From an uncultured Prochlorococcus sp. (GTDB lineage Bacteria; Cyanobacteriota; Cyanobacteriia; PCC-6307; Cyanobiaceae), in NCBI GenBank assembly GCA_902627325.1, contig CACOIM010000006.1, positions 1 to 53,535 of the forward strand: 53,535 nt of DNA, read 5' to 3'. Position numbers and translations under genes: made by a program. Numbering within the stretch: position 1 is the stretch's first letter; each line of letters opens with the position of its first letter. The notes under the pieces were generated by a model. It was not told the origin of the DNA. It did not search any database and was given only the letters and a program-made list of their open reading frames with translations. This document shows, one piece after another, positions 10,551-21,940 of this stretch.

Positions 10551-11939
10551 ATGGTCTCAATCCCATTTCAAAATGATAGTTCTAATGCAAGTAATAATTT
10601 CAAAAGAAACAATAGTAATGAAACTGCTGGATTAGTTCCACCTCAAAATATTCAAGCTGAAGAGTCAGTACTTGGAGGTATATTACTAGATCCAGATGCT
10701 ATAGGTAGAATCGCAGATTTACTAAAGCCTGAAGCGTTTTATATTAATGCTCATAGAGAAATTTACAAAACTGCTATAACATTACATACCCAAGGTAAGC
10801 CTACTGATCTAACCTCTATGAGTGCATGGCTTGCGGATAACGGGTCATTAGACTTAATTGGAGGCAATAATAAATTAGTAGAATTAGTCGAAAATGTAAC
10901 TTCTACTGCCTCAATTGAACAAGTTGCAGGCCTAATAAGTGATAAATTCTTAAGAAGACAATTAATACGCTCAGGGAATGAAGTTATTCGGCTTGGTTTT
11001 GATCAGTCTCAAGCCACCAATGAAATACTTGATAAAGCAGAACAAAAAATATTTGAAATAAGTCAAGAAAAGCCATCAAAAGGATTAACTCAAGCAGCAG
11101 AAATATTAACAAGCACCTTCAACGAAATTGAATCAAGGTCTTTAGGTACATCCGTCGCTGGAATTCCTGTAAATTTTTATGATCTAGACGCCATGACTCA
11201 AGGTTTTCAACGCAGTGATCTTATTATTGTGGCAGGGAGACCTTCTATGGGTAAGACCTCAATGGTTTTAAACCTTGCTAAAAATGTTGCGCAATCGCAA
11301 GATTTACCAGTATGCGTCTTTAGCTTAGAAATGAGTAAGGAACAATTAACTTACAGATTACTCTCTATGGAAGTAGGCATAGAGAGTGGAAGATTAAGAA
11401 CAGGAAGATTACAGCAAGATGAATGGCCATTATTAGGTGAAGGTATTAATTCATTAGGTCAACTTCCTATATTTATTGATGACAAACCAAATTCAAGTGT
11501 CTTGGAGATGAGATCACTTTGTAGAAGGCTAATAGCAGAGCAAGGGAAAGAACTTGGCTTGATAGTAATCGATTATTTACAATTAATGGAAGGTACAACA
11601 CCAGATAACAGAGTGCAGGAATTATCAAGGATTACTAGGGGTTTAAAAGGCATGGCGAGAGAATTAAAAGTACCAGTTGTAGCACTATCGCAATTAAGTA
11701 GAGGTGTAGAATCTAGAACAAATAAAAGGCCAATGTTAAGTGACTTAAGGGAGTCTGGATCTATAGAACAGGATGCCGATTTAGTCTTAATGATTTATCG
11801 TGACGAATATTACAATCCTGAGACTGAGGATAGAGGCATTACTGAAATTATTGTGACCAAACATAGAAATGGTCCAGTTGGAACAGTAAAATTACTATTT
11901 GAGCCTCAATATACAAGATTTAGAAACTTAGCAAATTAA
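10551..11939 (+). CDS. dnaB: Replicative DNA helicase
   Basis: [29 protein letters not shown] (Walker A), [24 protein letters not shown]; 462 aa, no intein visible. Confidence 0.97.
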   Translation: MVSIPFQNDSSNASNNFKRNNSNETAGLVPPQNIQAEESVLGGILLDPDAIGRIADLLKPEAFYINAHREIYKTAITLHTQGKPTDLTSMSAWLADNGSLDLIGGNNKLVELVENVTSTASIEQVAGLISDKFLRRQLIRSGNEVIRLGFDQSQATNEILDKAEQKIFEISQEKPSKGLTQAAEILTSTFNEIESRSLGTSVAGIPVNFYDLDAMTQGFQRSDLIIVAGRPSMGKTSMVLNLAKNVAQSQDLPVCVFSLEMSKEQLTYRLLSMEVGIESGRLRTGRLQQDEWPLLGEGINSLGQLPIFIDDKPNSSVLEMRSLCRRLIAEQGKELGLIVIDYLQLMEGTTPDNRVQELSRITRGLKGMARELKVPVVALSQLSRGVESRTNKRPMLSDLRESGSIEQDADLVLMIYRDEYYNPETEDRGITEIIVTKHRNGPVGTVKLLFEPQYTRFRNLAN

Positions 11940-11952
11940 TAACTTCAATTTC

Positions 11953-13902
11953 ATGAAAGCCGACATCTCTATAAATGAATCTTTTGAGATAATTGTAATT
12001 GGTGGAGGCCATGCAGGTTGTGAAGCTGCTATCACATCTGCGAAGCTAGGATTCTCAACTGCATTGTTTACAATAAATCTAGATAGAATTGCTTGGCAAC
12101 CATGCAATCCAGCAGTGGGCGGACCTGCTAAAAGTCAATTAGTACATGAAGTAGATGCTTTAGGTGGGATAATCGGAAAAATTGCAGATGAAACAGCTAT
12201 TCAAAAAAGAATCCTAAATGCGAGTAGAGGTCCGGCAGTATGGGCCCTAAGAGCACAGACTGATAAGAGAGAATATTCAAAGCGGATGATTGAAATTCTT
12301 CAAAATACTGAAAATCTTACTCTCAAAGAGGCTATGATTACCGACATAGAGGTTGAGGAGATAATTGAATCATCTAGTATTAAAACAAATTCAAGAAAGA
12401 GGATTAAAGGTGTAAAAACATTTTTTGGAAGTAACTATTCTGCCAAAGCAATCATCATAACTGCGGGCACTTTTCTAGATGGACGAATATGGATAGGTAA
12501 TAAATCTATGTCTGCGGGGAGATCAGGAGAACAAGCAGCGACTGGGCTAACAGAATGCCTTCACAATATTGGGATTAAAACAGAAAGATTAAAAACTGGT
12601 ACTCCTGCAAGAGTTGATAAAAAAAGTATAAATTTCGATGTACTTGATATTCAACCTAGTACAGCAATTGATAAAAATTTTTCCTTTGACCCAACAGTAA
12701 AGACAAGAATGCCTCAAGTTAGTTGCCATATCACTCGAACTACCTCAGAAACGCATCAATTAATTAGAAATAACTTACATTTAACTCCAATTTATGGAGG
12801 TTTTATTGATAGTAAAGGTCCGAGATATTGCCCATCTATAGAAGATAAAATTGTTAAATTCGCAGAGAAAGATTCGCATCAAATATTTCTGGAACCTGAA
12901 GGCATAAATACTCCTGAAATATATGTACAAGGCTTCTCAACAGGACTACCAGAAAATATTCAATTAGAGTTATTACAGACACTACCTGGACTTGAAAATT
13001 GTACTATGTTACGACCTGCATATGCAGTTGAATATGACTATATCCCAGCAACGCAATTACAACCGTCATTAGAAACAATATCAATTGAGAACTTATTTTG
13101 TGCTGGGCAGATTAACGGGACAACTGGCTATGAAGAAGCAGCAGCGCAAGGATTAGTAGCAGGCATTAATACAACAAGAAAACTAAGAGGTTTAAATCCC
13201 ATCATATTTTCGCGTGAAAGTAGTTATATAGGAACAATGATCAATGATCTGATTACACGCGACTTAAAAGAACCTTATAGAGTTTTAACAAGTAGAAGTG
13301 AATATAGATTAACGTTAAGAGGAGATAATGCAGATCGCCGATTAACATCTTTAGGCTTTGAAATTGGATTGATTGATAAAAAAAGATGGGATGACTACAC
13401 TAAGAAAATTAAAACGATGAAAGAAGAGATTCATAGGCTAAACAATACACGGTTAAAATGCACAGATAAAATATCAACGTCTTTACAACAAGATTACGGT
13501 ATAAAAATAAAAGGATCTGCCACCTTAGCAGAACTTCTTAAAAAAACAAATTTTCATTCCAAAGGACTGATTAAATATGGCTTAATGAGTGAAGATATAT
13601 CTCCATCAGTAAGAGAAGGAATTGAAATAGATATTAAATATGAGGGTTATTTAAAAAGACAGAGAAACAACATCGCTCAAATAGAAAAGCAGCGATTAAA
13701 AATACTTTCTAAAGAAATTAACTATTCAAAGATTGAAACTTTATCTTTGGAAGCTAGAGAAAAATTGAATCTTTTAAAACCAAATAATATTGGGGATGCT
13801 TCACAAATTCCTGGGGTTAGTAAAGCTGATTTAACAGCATTGCTTGTTTGGTTAAAAATCAAAGAACTTAAAAAAGATAAATTCAATATTTTCAAAAAAT
13901 AG
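11953..13902 (+). CDS. mnmG: tRNA uridine-5-carboxymethylaminomethyl modification enzyme MnmG/GidA
   Basis: [58 protein letters not shown]. Confidence 0.97.
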   Translation: MKADISINESFEIIVIGGGHAGCEAAITSAKLGFSTALFTINLDRIAWQPCNPAVGGPAKSQLVHEVDALGGIIGKIADETAIQKRILNASRGPAVWALRAQTDKREYSKRMIEILQNTENLTLKEAMITDIEVEEIIESSSIKTNSRKRIKGVKTFFGSNYSAKAIIITAGTFLDGRIWIGNKSMSAGRSGEQAATGLTECLHNIGIKTERLKTGTPARVDKKSINFDVLDIQPSTAIDKNFSFDPTVKTRMPQVSCHITRTTSETHQLIRNNLHLTPIYGGFIDSKGPRYCPSIEDKIVKFAEKDSHQIFLEPEGINTPEIYVQGFSTGLPENIQLELLQTLPGLENCTMLRPAYAVEYDYIPATQLQPSLETISIENLFCAGQINGTTGYEEAAAQGLVAGINTTRKLRGLNPIIFSRESSYIGTMINDLITRDLKEPYRVLTSRSEYRLTLRGDNADRRLTSLGFEIGLIDKKRWDDYTKKIKTMKEEIHRLNNTRLKCTDKISTSLQQDYGIKIKGSATLAELLKKTNFHSKGLIKYGLMSEDISPSVREGIEIDIKYEGYLKRQRNNIAQIEKQRLKILSKEINYSKIETLSLEAREKLNLLKPNNIGDASQIPGVSKADLTALLVWLKIKELKKDKFNIFKK

Positions 13903-13929
13903 TTAGGATCAAATAAATATAACTAAATT

Positions 13930-14538
13930 GTGGAAAATAATAATCTTTTTAATTCTCCTGAAATCCTATGGGAATCAAGTGCCTCTGTTTTTCTTGATAA
14001 AAATAAATTTCCTGAAATTCCAGGAGCATGGAAACTAATGCTCCTAGGGGATGGGAGTCCTACTAGACATTTACAACTTCTCACCAAAAAAGAAACAAAA
14101 ATAGAATTAATTGGAATGAATTTAGATCACGAACTATCAAAAAAAACTCCTAAAGAAATAAATCAACTTACAAAACCTCTAATCAGGAGACAAGTTTGGA
14201 TTAAGAATAACGATATTACCCTTGCATGGGCTGAAAGCTGGTGGAATATTGACGCAGTGAATACAAACCTGACAAATAAAAAAGAACCTATTTGGAAAAA
14301 TCTTACAAAAGATCGATCTGAGCTTTTTAGAGAAGTTGATACTATCTCAATTGTAGATTCTCAATGGTTACAAAAAGAATTTTCATTCACAGGACCTTTC
14401 TGGTCAAGAAATTATAGATTTTTCAGAAATAAAAAGCCATTGACAATAATTCGTGAGGTATTTAATCCCTTCATAGAGAAATGGTTAGGCAATTCAGGCA
14501 TTGAAGAGTATTTAAATTTGCAATCTACTACGTCTTGA
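13930..14538 (+). CDS. Chorismate lyase-like protein (DUF98-type)
   Basis: PEIPGAWKLMLLGDGSPTRHLQLLT and LIRRQVWI pattern of cyanobacterial chorismate lyase-like proteins; GTG start. Confidence 0.7.
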   Translation: MENNNLFNSPEILWESSASVFLDKNKFPEIPGAWKLMLLGDGSPTRHLQLLTKKETKIELIGMNLDHELSKKTPKEINQLTKPLIRRQVWIKNNDITLAWAESWWNIDAVNTNLTNKKEPIWKNLTKDRSELFREVDTISIVDSQWLQKEFSFTGPFWSRNYRFFRNKKPLTIIREVFNPFIEKWLGNSGIEEYLNLQSTTS

Positions 14539-15081
14539 TCTTGGAAAATTTCTTGCTGTAGAAATTCTTTTATTATCTGATCGCAGATCCGGGTTAGAAT
14601 CTTCTTTTTTAAGAGAAGGTCTCTGCCACTTATTTATTTGATAAAATGAATCATCTTCCCACTCTTGATTAGAAGAATTATTTGCGGGAGCAAGTCTTTT
14701 TTGCTGTGCGACAATTTTATCTTTTGATCTTAAAGATATTGCTTCTAAAGGCCTCTTCCCCTGGGATGAAGCATTTTCCTCATAATTTATACTTCTTCTA
14801 AATGATTTAAATTGATTTTCATCTGCTTCAAAACTCTCATTACTCCATTCTTCATAATCATCCTCAAAAAAAGAATCCATTTTATCTGTCACCCAATTAC
14901 CAATATTCCTTACATTTTTACGAGAAAAGTCTCTCAATCTTGATCTTTTTCTTGCTCCAGGTCTGGCTCCGGAGAACCCATCAGCAATTTGTCTACCTGT
15001 TTCAAAAAACTGTTCAAATCTTGTATCAAAATTTACTCCATCGGATCTATTTTTATTTAATTTTCTTCTAGATGATCTCAT
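14512..15081 (-). CDS. Hypothetical protein, charged and probably disordered
   Basis: ORF track extends to 15102, but the Met at 15081 (MRSSRRKLNKNRSDG) is a more natural start; rich in R/S/N/D/E. Confidence 0.6.
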   Translation of the reverse strand: MRSSRRKLNKNRSDGVNFDTRFEQFFETGRQIADGFSGARPGARKRSRLRDFSRKNVRNIGNWVTDKMDSFFEDDYEEWSNESFEADENQFKSFRRSINYEENASSQGKRPLEAISLRSKDKIVAQQKRLAPANNSSNQEWEDDSFYQINKWQRPSLKKEDSNPDLRSDNKRISTARNFPRSRRSRLQI

Positions 15082-15484
15082 ATGAATACATTTTAAACAC
15101 AAATTACTTCATTAAATTTGAAGATTCAAATTTATAAACAAATTAAAAATATTTGATCATGTCTCAAACGCTATTAGACATTTAACTTCCCAATTACCAT
15201 TAAAAAATAAATTAAAACAATTCTTGCAAGCAAAATTTTTTATTCTTCTTTTATATATAAACTAAACCACAATGAAGACATTTACCTGGAAATTTCAACT
15301 TTTTTCTTTGAACAGAAAAACCATATCTTTCAGTTATTTGAACAAATTTTGAAGAATATTTACTAAATCATGAAATATTGGTAGAAGATGTAAAGACGCC
15401 TATCATGAATTTAATTTATTTTATTTTGACAAAGAAAACCAACAAAATTGATTTATTTTCTTAAAGTAAGAAAAAACATTTATT

Positions 15485-15907
15485 ATGGACGCAACTCTCG
15501 TAAAAGATATAGGAATTAAAGCACTTTTAGCTGGAGGTGCTGTACTTGTTTCGTTTTGGACTTTTAATGCAGTAAAACTTGTTATTAAAGCAAGAGGTAT
15601 TAATCCTCTGGTAAGAAAATTCTTTGATCAGATAGCAGCAGGAAGAATAGATGCTGCTTATGGTTTAACTAGCAAGACATACAAAACACATGTAAAAAGG
15701 CAAGATTTCCTGAAGTTCTTGGCAAGCCTAAATTTAAATAAATATAGAAATCTCAAATCTGGGACTCCTAGAATTCAAGAAGATCAAATCATTATTACCT
15801 TGAATTTAAAATCTGAAGACAAAAAAGAAGAATTACCTTTGGATTTTACTTTTTCTCAAATTGATAATGACTGGAAAATTGATCGAATAGCTAAAGCTAA
15901 TAAATAA
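15485..15907 (+). CDS. Conserved hypothetical protein, N-terminal TM anchor plus NTF2-like domain
   Basis: Hydrophobic N-terminus followed by FFDQIAAGRIDAAYGLTSKTYK...; 140 aa. Confidence 0.65.
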   Translation: MDATLVKDIGIKALLAGGAVLVSFWTFNAVKLVIKARGINPLVRKFFDQIAAGRIDAAYGLTSKTYKTHVKRQDFLKFLASLNLNKYRNLKSGTPRIQEDQIIITLNLKSEDKKEELPLDFTFSQIDNDWKIDRIAKANK

Positions 15908-15918
15908 TTATTTTAACT

Positions 15919-17991
15919 GTGAACTTAGAAGAAATAAATAAATCAAGAATAATAGAATTAAGAAAGCTAATAGATAATGCTAACTACGCTTATTACACTT
16001 TAGATATGCCACAGATTGAAGACTCAATCTATGACAGCTTATATAAGGAATTAATTGAACTTGAGAAAAGATATCCAAGGTTAAAAACTATTGATAGTCC
16101 AACAAATAGGTTAGGCGGAAAAATTTCTGATGGATTTGAGAAGATAATACATACAATTCCACTTTATAGCCTTGATAATGCTTTTAATTCTCAGGAAGTA
16201 AGTAATTGGCTAATTAAAATAGAAAAATTATTAAGTCAAGAGAAAGATATTTCTTCTAGGAAAAATCTTTTAGTTGCTGAATTAAAAATTGATGGGAATG
16301 CTTTGGCTTTAAAATATCAAAATGGTATTTTAGTGAGCGCAGCCACTAGAGGAGATGGACAAGAAGGAGAAGATATCACAATTAATGCTAAGAGGATAAG
16401 ATCAATTCCTTTGAGATTGAGAATTAATAATCCCCCTGAGATATTAGAGGTCAGAGGAGAAGCATTTATCTCCAAAAAATCCTTTCACGAAATAAACGCT
16501 TTTAGGAAATCCAAAGGAGAACAATTATTTGCCAACCCAAGGAATGCTTGCGCAGGCTCTCTAAGACAATTAGATCCTAAGGTGGTTTCAAAAAGAAATC
16601 TTGATTTTTATGCTTATCAAGTTCACTTTACCAATAATCCCATATTTGAACAAAAATTTACTAATCAGTGGGATAGATTAGAATTCTTGAAAGATTGCGG
16701 TTTTAAGATAAATATACATTCAAAAATAATAAGCAAAATTTCAGAACTTGAAAATTATTATGAGTTCTGGGAAAAAGAAAGAAATAAAATTAATTTTGAT
16801 ACAGATGGAATAGTTATCAAAATTAATGATATAAAAAAACAAGAAATTTTAGGTTATACACAAAAGGCTCCCAGATGGGCAATCGCCTTAAAATTTCCAG
16901 CAGAAGAAATAACTACAAAAATTCAAAGTCTTAGCTTTCAAGTTGGCAGATCCGGAGCGATCACACCTGTTGCTAACTTTGAGGAAGTACAATTAGCAGG
17001 CACAAAAGTTTCGAGAGCAACTTTACATAACATTGAAAGATTTGAATATTTGGATATACATTCTTCGGATACTGTAATTGTTAGAAAAGCAGGTGAAATA
17101 ATACCTGAAGTTGTAAAGGTAATAAAAGAGTTGAGAATAAATAATTCAGTAAAAATTAACTTTCCAAAATTCTGCCCTTCTTGTGGAGGAAGGCTTGAAA
17201 AAATACCTGAAGAAGCAACTATTAAATGTATCAATAAAAATTGCGAAGCAGTTTTAATTGGATTAATAAAGCATTGGGTTAGTAAATCTGCAATGAACAT
17301 TGATGGTTTAGGTATCAAAATAATTGAACAACTACTGGAAGCAAAATTAATTAGAAATATTTCAGATTTATACACTCTTAATTACGAAAAGCTTATAAAG
17401 CTTGAAAGAATGGGTGAAAAATCAACTTTAAATCTTTTAAAAGCAATTGAAAATTCAAAAAATCAATTATGGAAAAAGAAATTGTATGGATTAGGGATTA
17501 ATCATATTGGACAAGTTACAGCTAAAAATATATGTAATAAATTTAATTGTATTGAAGACTTAAAAGAAGCAAGCCTCAATAATCCAAATAAACTTATAGA
17601 AATAAATGGAATTGGAGATGAAATCATAGAATCTTTGAAAACGTGGTTTGAATCTGAGGATAATACAAACTTAATTACAATGCTTAATGAAAGAGGTATA
17701 TTATTTCATAATGAAATTGATGAAAATCAAATAACTCTTAATCAAAATAATAAAATTAACAAAAAAGTATTTGTCCTTACAGGAACGATGGCATCATTCT
17801 CAAGAGAACAATTAATCACTAAAATTGAAAGATTTGGTGGTCAAGTCAAAAATACAATTAGCAAGAATACAGATTATTTAATAGTAGGAGATAAAGCAGG
17901 AAGTAAATTAGAAAAAGCAAAAAAATTAGGAACTAATATATTAAAAGAAGAAGAGCTTCTCAACCTATTATCAAATAATCAAAAGACATGA
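15919..17991 (+). CDS. ligA: NAD-dependent DNA ligase
   Basis: LVAELKIDGNALAL, RGDGQEGEDITINA, Zn-finger CPSCGGRL...CINKNCEA, C-terminal BRCT domain; GTG start. Confidence 0.97.
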   Translation: MNLEEINKSRIIELRKLIDNANYAYYTLDMPQIEDSIYDSLYKELIELEKRYPRLKTIDSPTNRLGGKISDGFEKIIHTIPLYSLDNAFNSQEVSNWLIKIEKLLSQEKDISSRKNLLVAELKIDGNALALKYQNGILVSAATRGDGQEGEDITINAKRIRSIPLRLRINNPPEILEVRGEAFISKKSFHEINAFRKSKGEQLFANPRNACAGSLRQLDPKVVSKRNLDFYAYQVHFTNNPIFEQKFTNQWDRLEFLKDCGFKINIHSKIISKISELENYYEFWEKERNKINFDTDGIVIKINDIKKQEILGYTQKAPRWAIALKFPAEEITTKIQSLSFQVGRSGAITPVANFEEVQLAGTKVSRATLHNIERFEYLDIHSSDTVIVRKAGEIIPEVVKVIKELRINNSVKINFPKFCPSCGGRLEKIPEEATIKCINKNCEAVLIGLIKHWVSKSAMNIDGLGIKIIEQLLEAKLIRNISDLYTLNYEKLIKLERMGEKSTLNLLKAIENSKNQLWKKKLYGLGINHIGQVTAKNICNKFNCIEDLKEASLNNPNKLIEINGIGDEIIESLKTWFESEDNTNLITMLNERGILFHNEIDENQITLNQNNKINKKVFVLTGTMASFSREQLITKIERFGGQVKNTISKNTDYLIVGDKAGSKLEKAKKLGTNILKEEELLNLLSNNQKT

Positions 17992-18140
17992 CTCAAAAAA
18001 GAATTTATAAATTTATAAAAAGTCCTTGTGGACAAGCAAAATATGAAAAATTAACTCTAAATAAAACATTCTTTGGAAAGATAAGATTATATTGGTTTAT
18101 TGTTTTTGCAACAATACAAGATTTTAACCTTAGAGATTAA
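17988..18140 (+). CDS. Small hypothetical protein, 50 aa, not in the supplied ORF track
   Basis: ATGA overlap with the ligA stop; translation MTQKRIYKFIKSPCGQAKYEKLTLNKTFFGKIRLYWFIVFATIQDFNLRD*; ends 3 bp before the convergent gene. Confidence 0.5.
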   Translation: MTQKRIYKFIKSPCGQAKYEKLTLNKTFFGKIRLYWFIVFATIQDFNLRD

Positions 18141-18143
18141 ACA

Positions 18144-18743
18144 TTACTTTGATTCATTAATAATTTCATTTGAGTATTTTGATAAAAAATAAATAACCAA
18201 GGAAGTAGAGATAATACTAATCAATGAAGTAAACAAGTTATTATTTAATTTTAAATTTACAATATCGCTTAAATCATTTAAAAGTGATCCAACAGAACAA
18301 TAAAGAAAAGTTCCTGGAATTATACAAATTAAACTAATTGAAAAATCTTTGTAAGTTATATTATTTAAGCCATAAAAGTAATTTAGGATACTAAATGGAA
18401 ATAAAGGAGATAATCTTGTCAAAACTATTAATTTCAAACCTCCTTTTTGGATGATATTTTCTAATAAAGACAATTTTGGGTATCTATTAATAATATCCAA
18501 TACTTTTTTGGAAAGAAATCTTTGTGAAATAAAAAAAGAGATAGAGGCTCCTATAAAAGCACTTATAAATACAATCAAAGAGCCTAAATATGTTCCATAT
18601 AAATATCCTGCTGCAAGTGAGAGCCATGAAGCTGGAAGAATCAAAAGTACTATAAATATGTAAATAACAACAAAAAAGAAAATTCCTAATCCCGAATCGA
18701 GAGAAATAAGAAAATCTAAAATATTTTCTAAAAAAGACATCAA
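18144..18743 (-). CDS. TVP38/TMEM64 (DedA/SNARE-associated) family membrane protein
   Basis: Hydrophobic; LTRLSPLFPFSILNYFYGLNNITYKDF signature; overlaps the valS stop by 4 bp. Confidence 0.85.
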   Translation of the reverse strand: MMSFLENILDFLISLDSGLGIFFFVVIYIFIVLLILPASWLSLAAGYLYGTYLGSLIVFISAFIGASISFFISQRFLSKKVLDIINRYPKLSLLENIIQKGGLKLIVLTRLSPLFPFSILNYFYGLNNITYKDFSISLICIIPGTFLYCSVGSLLNDLSDIVNLKLNNNLFTSLISIISTSLVIYFLSKYSNEIINESK

Positions 18744-21499
18744 CTTAACATTTTTAATTTTTTGGAAATTGAATTTGATTTAGCTGTTGCCTCTTTTAAT
18801 TTAGATTGACATTCATCTACAACATTTTTTGGCGCTTTATTAATAAAATTTTTATTCATAATTCTATTATTTAAAACTTTTATATCTTCATTCGCTTTTG
18901 ACTGATCTTTTAAAAGTTTTTCTTTTAAAGATTCCATATTAATTATCCCTTCAAATGGTAAATAAACTTCAAGATTCCCAACTATTCCTGAGAAAGATTT
19001 TGCAAAATCTTCCTTACTAAACTCATCTTGTTTAAGAATATTTATATCTGATGCTTTAGTAATCAACCTAATATCTTCACTCATCTTTTTAACAAAGTCT
19101 AATAAATTAATATCATCTGAAACTAAAAAAATAGAAATCTGTTGAGCAGGTTTTAATCCTAGTTCAGCTCTAAGATTTCTTATTAATCTAATGATTTCAA
19201 ACAACTTATCAAAAGATTTCTCAAGATTATCATCTAAGTATTTTTCATCTATACTTGGCCATCTTTGAAGAGATAGTAATATATCATCATTTCCCAAATG
19301 CAAAGAATGCCAAAGTTCCTCTGTCAAATGAGGCATAAAAGGATTCATCATAGTAAGAATATTATCTAAAATTTCTTTTAACAAACTCTCGGATAATATT
19401 CTATTTTTAAATTCTGGGTTATTAAATCTGATTTTTTGAAACTCAAGATACCAATCACAAAAATCATTCCAAGCAAACTCATATATCAACTTTGCGGATT
19501 CACCAAGTTTATAACTAGATAAAAGATTATGTAGTTCTTTTTTAGTCCTGTTTAGTTTTGACAATATCCATTGATCAGTTAGATCATAATTACTATCTAA
19601 ATAATTACTTTTCTTGAGTTCAACTTGTGAAGAAGAACAATTCATTAATACAAATTTAGTAGCGTTCCAAAGTTTATTTGCAAAATTTCTTGATGCTTCA
19701 ACAGTAGAAGATGTTTTATTTTTTCTATCATAATCAAGCCTGATATCTTGACCTGCCCCTGCAACTTCTCTCACTAGAGCGAAGCGCAATGCATCTGAAC
19801 CATAATTATTAATTAATAAGAGTGGATCAATACCGTTACCTGCACTTTTGCTCATTTTTTTATTATTTTCATCTCTGACTAAGCCATGAATATAAACATC
19901 CTGAAATGGGATCTTTGAAGTAAATACATTACCCATCATCGTCATCCTCGCAACCCAGAAAAAAATGATATCAAATCCTGTCACTAAGACACTATTTGGA
20001 TACCATTTTTTAAAATCCTCATTATCAACGTTTGGCCAGCCCAATGTTGAAAAAGGCCATAAACCGCTCGAAAACCAAGTATCTAAAACATCTTTATCCC
20101 TAACTAAATTAAATTCTGAACCAAATTTTTCAGTTGCCTTTTTCAAAGCCTCATTCTCATTACGTGCAATTATATAAGGGGTATTTTGAGTTATTGTTTC
20201 ATCAGGAGTTTGTAAAACGTACCATGCTGGAATTTGATGCCCCCACCACAATTGGCGACTAATGCACCAATCATTAATATTTACTAACCAATCTTTATAT
20301 ACTTTCTGCCATCTCTTAGGAATAAAATTTGGTTGTTCTAAATTATTTTTTTCTAAGCATTCTTTAGAAATATTTTCCATTTTTAAAAACCACTGCGTTG
20401 ATAATAAAGGCTCAATTGGTACCTTTCCTCTATCAGAAAAAGGGACAGTATGTTTATATTCTTCAATTTTAGTTAAAAGTCCGATTGAATCTAATTCACT
20501 AATTATTTGCTCTCTAGCGACATATCTATCTAGGTTTTGAAATTGACCTGCATTTTCATTTAACGTACCATTCTTATTCATAATATTGATCTGTTTCAAA
20601 TTATGTCTTTTACCAATTTCAAAATCATTAGTATCATGGGCTGGAGTGACTTTTACACAACCCGTACCAAATTCCATGTCTACATGCGAATCACCAACAA
20701 CAGGAATATTCCTATCAACGAAAGGAACCTTTACCTTCATTCCAATAAAATTCTGATATCTTGTATCTAATGGATTTACAGCCACTGCGGTATCTCCCAA
20801 TAAAGTTTCTGGGCGTGTCGTAGCAACTTCAAGATATTTTTCAGAAAGAGAACCATCCTCGTTTATAAGTGGATATTTGAAATGCCATAAATTTCCATCT
20901 ATTTCTCTCATCTCAACTTCTAGATCACTTACTGCTGATTGGGAAGCTGGACACCAATTTACTAAATATTCTCCTCTATAAATTAACCCTTTATTATGAA
21001 GAATCACGAATGCCTCTATAACTGCATCATTTAATTTTTGATCTAAAGTGAATCGTTCACGAGACCAGTCAACGGAATAACCTAAGCTTTTAAGCTGAGA
21101 AATTATTTGCCCACCACTTTTTTCTTTCCATTCCCATGCCTTCTCTAAAAATTTAAGACGACCTAAATCTTCTTTCTCTAAACCATCTTTTTTAATTTGT
21201 TTTTCTAATATGGTTTGTACAGCGATTGAAGCATGATCTGTACCAGGTAAACATAATACATTTTTTCCTGAAAGTCGCTGAAATCTAACAATTACATCTA
21301 TCAAAGCGGTATTAAAAGCGTGTCCCATATGTAATGATCCAGTAACATTTGGGGGTGGGATAACAATACAAAAAGGTTTGCCATCCTTATCTACATTTGC
21401 ATTAAAAGCTTCTAAATCTTGCCATTTCTTTTGCCATTTTTGCTCTATCTCTAGTGGAGAATAACTTTTTAAACTAAAATCTCTTTTTGGATTTTTCAT
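18740..21499 (-). CDS. valS: Valyl-tRNA synthetase
   Basis: PPPNVTGSLHMGHAF, NKKMSKSAGNGIDPL (KMSKS), ATTRPETLLGDTAVAV; 919 aa. Confidence 0.98.
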   Translation of the reverse strand: MKNPKRDFSLKSYSPLEIEQKWQKKWQDLEAFNANVDKDGKPFCIVIPPPNVTGSLHMGHAFNTALIDVIVRFQRLSGKNVLCLPGTDHASIAVQTILEKQIKKDGLEKEDLGRLKFLEKAWEWKEKSGGQIISQLKSLGYSVDWSRERFTLDQKLNDAVIEAFVILHNKGLIYRGEYLVNWCPASQSAVSDLEVEMREIDGNLWHFKYPLINEDGSLSEKYLEVATTRPETLLGDTAVAVNPLDTRYQNFIGMKVKVPFVDRNIPVVGDSHVDMEFGTGCVKVTPAHDTNDFEIGKRHNLKQINIMNKNGTLNENAGQFQNLDRYVAREQIISELDSIGLLTKIEEYKHTVPFSDRGKVPIEPLLSTQWFLKMENISKECLEKNNLEQPNFIPKRWQKVYKDWLVNINDWCISRQLWWGHQIPAWYVLQTPDETITQNTPYIIARNENEALKKATEKFGSEFNLVRDKDVLDTWFSSGLWPFSTLGWPNVDNEDFKKWYPNSVLVTGFDIIFFWVARMTMMGNVFTSKIPFQDVYIHGLVRDENNKKMSKSAGNGIDPLLLINNYGSDALRFALVREVAGAGQDIRLDYDRKNKTSSTVEASRNFANKLWNATKFVLMNCSSSQVELKKSNYLDSNYDLTDQWILSKLNRTKKELHNLLSSYKLGESAKLIYEFAWNDFCDWYLEFQKIRFNNPEFKNRILSESLLKEILDNILTMMNPFMPHLTEELWHSLHLGNDDILLSLQRWPSIDEKYLDDNLEKSFDKLFEIIRLIRNLRAELGLKPAQQISIFLVSDDINLLDFVKKMSEDIRLITKASDINILKQDEFSKEDFAKSFSGIVGNLEVYLPFEGIINMESLKEKLLKDQSKANEDIKVLNNRIMNKNFINKAPKNVVDECQSKLKEATAKSNSISKKLKMLS

Positions 21500-21759
21500 C
21501 TTTTAATTACTTTTTGCAGCATTTAATTAATATTTTATATTGATCAATGCCAATTAATTCAAAAATTAATTTAATAGCTCAATACTAGGATATTAGGCAT
21601 GTCTAACTAAAATAATTGAAGTAGATATAAAAAAGGAAAACATCAATTAAATCGCCTAGATAATGCATTATAGAGAAAAGAATCTTGTCTAAATAATTCT
21701 TTAGCTAGTTTCTCTAATATTAAATTTTTTAAATCTCAGGAATTTTAATTCTTTATTAA

Positions 21760-21831
<72 letters not shown>

Positions 21832-21940
21832 TCATAGTTTTATTCTAATAGATCAAGTGAAAAGTTTTAAATATAATCTTCAAATATTTCATGATTAGGG
21901 CAAAATTGAATTAATTAATAAAAAATTTATTAGGAATAAA

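Noticed and set aside
15368-15370. Selenocysteine (UGA) in the CxxC mini-ORF
   Set aside because: No SECIS-like element seen and no selenoprotein machinery evidence; indel or chance is simpler.
16938-17375. 145-aa minus-strand ORF inside ligA
   Set aside because: Fully antisense to a strongly conserved ligA frame; reads as a shadow ORF with no family features.
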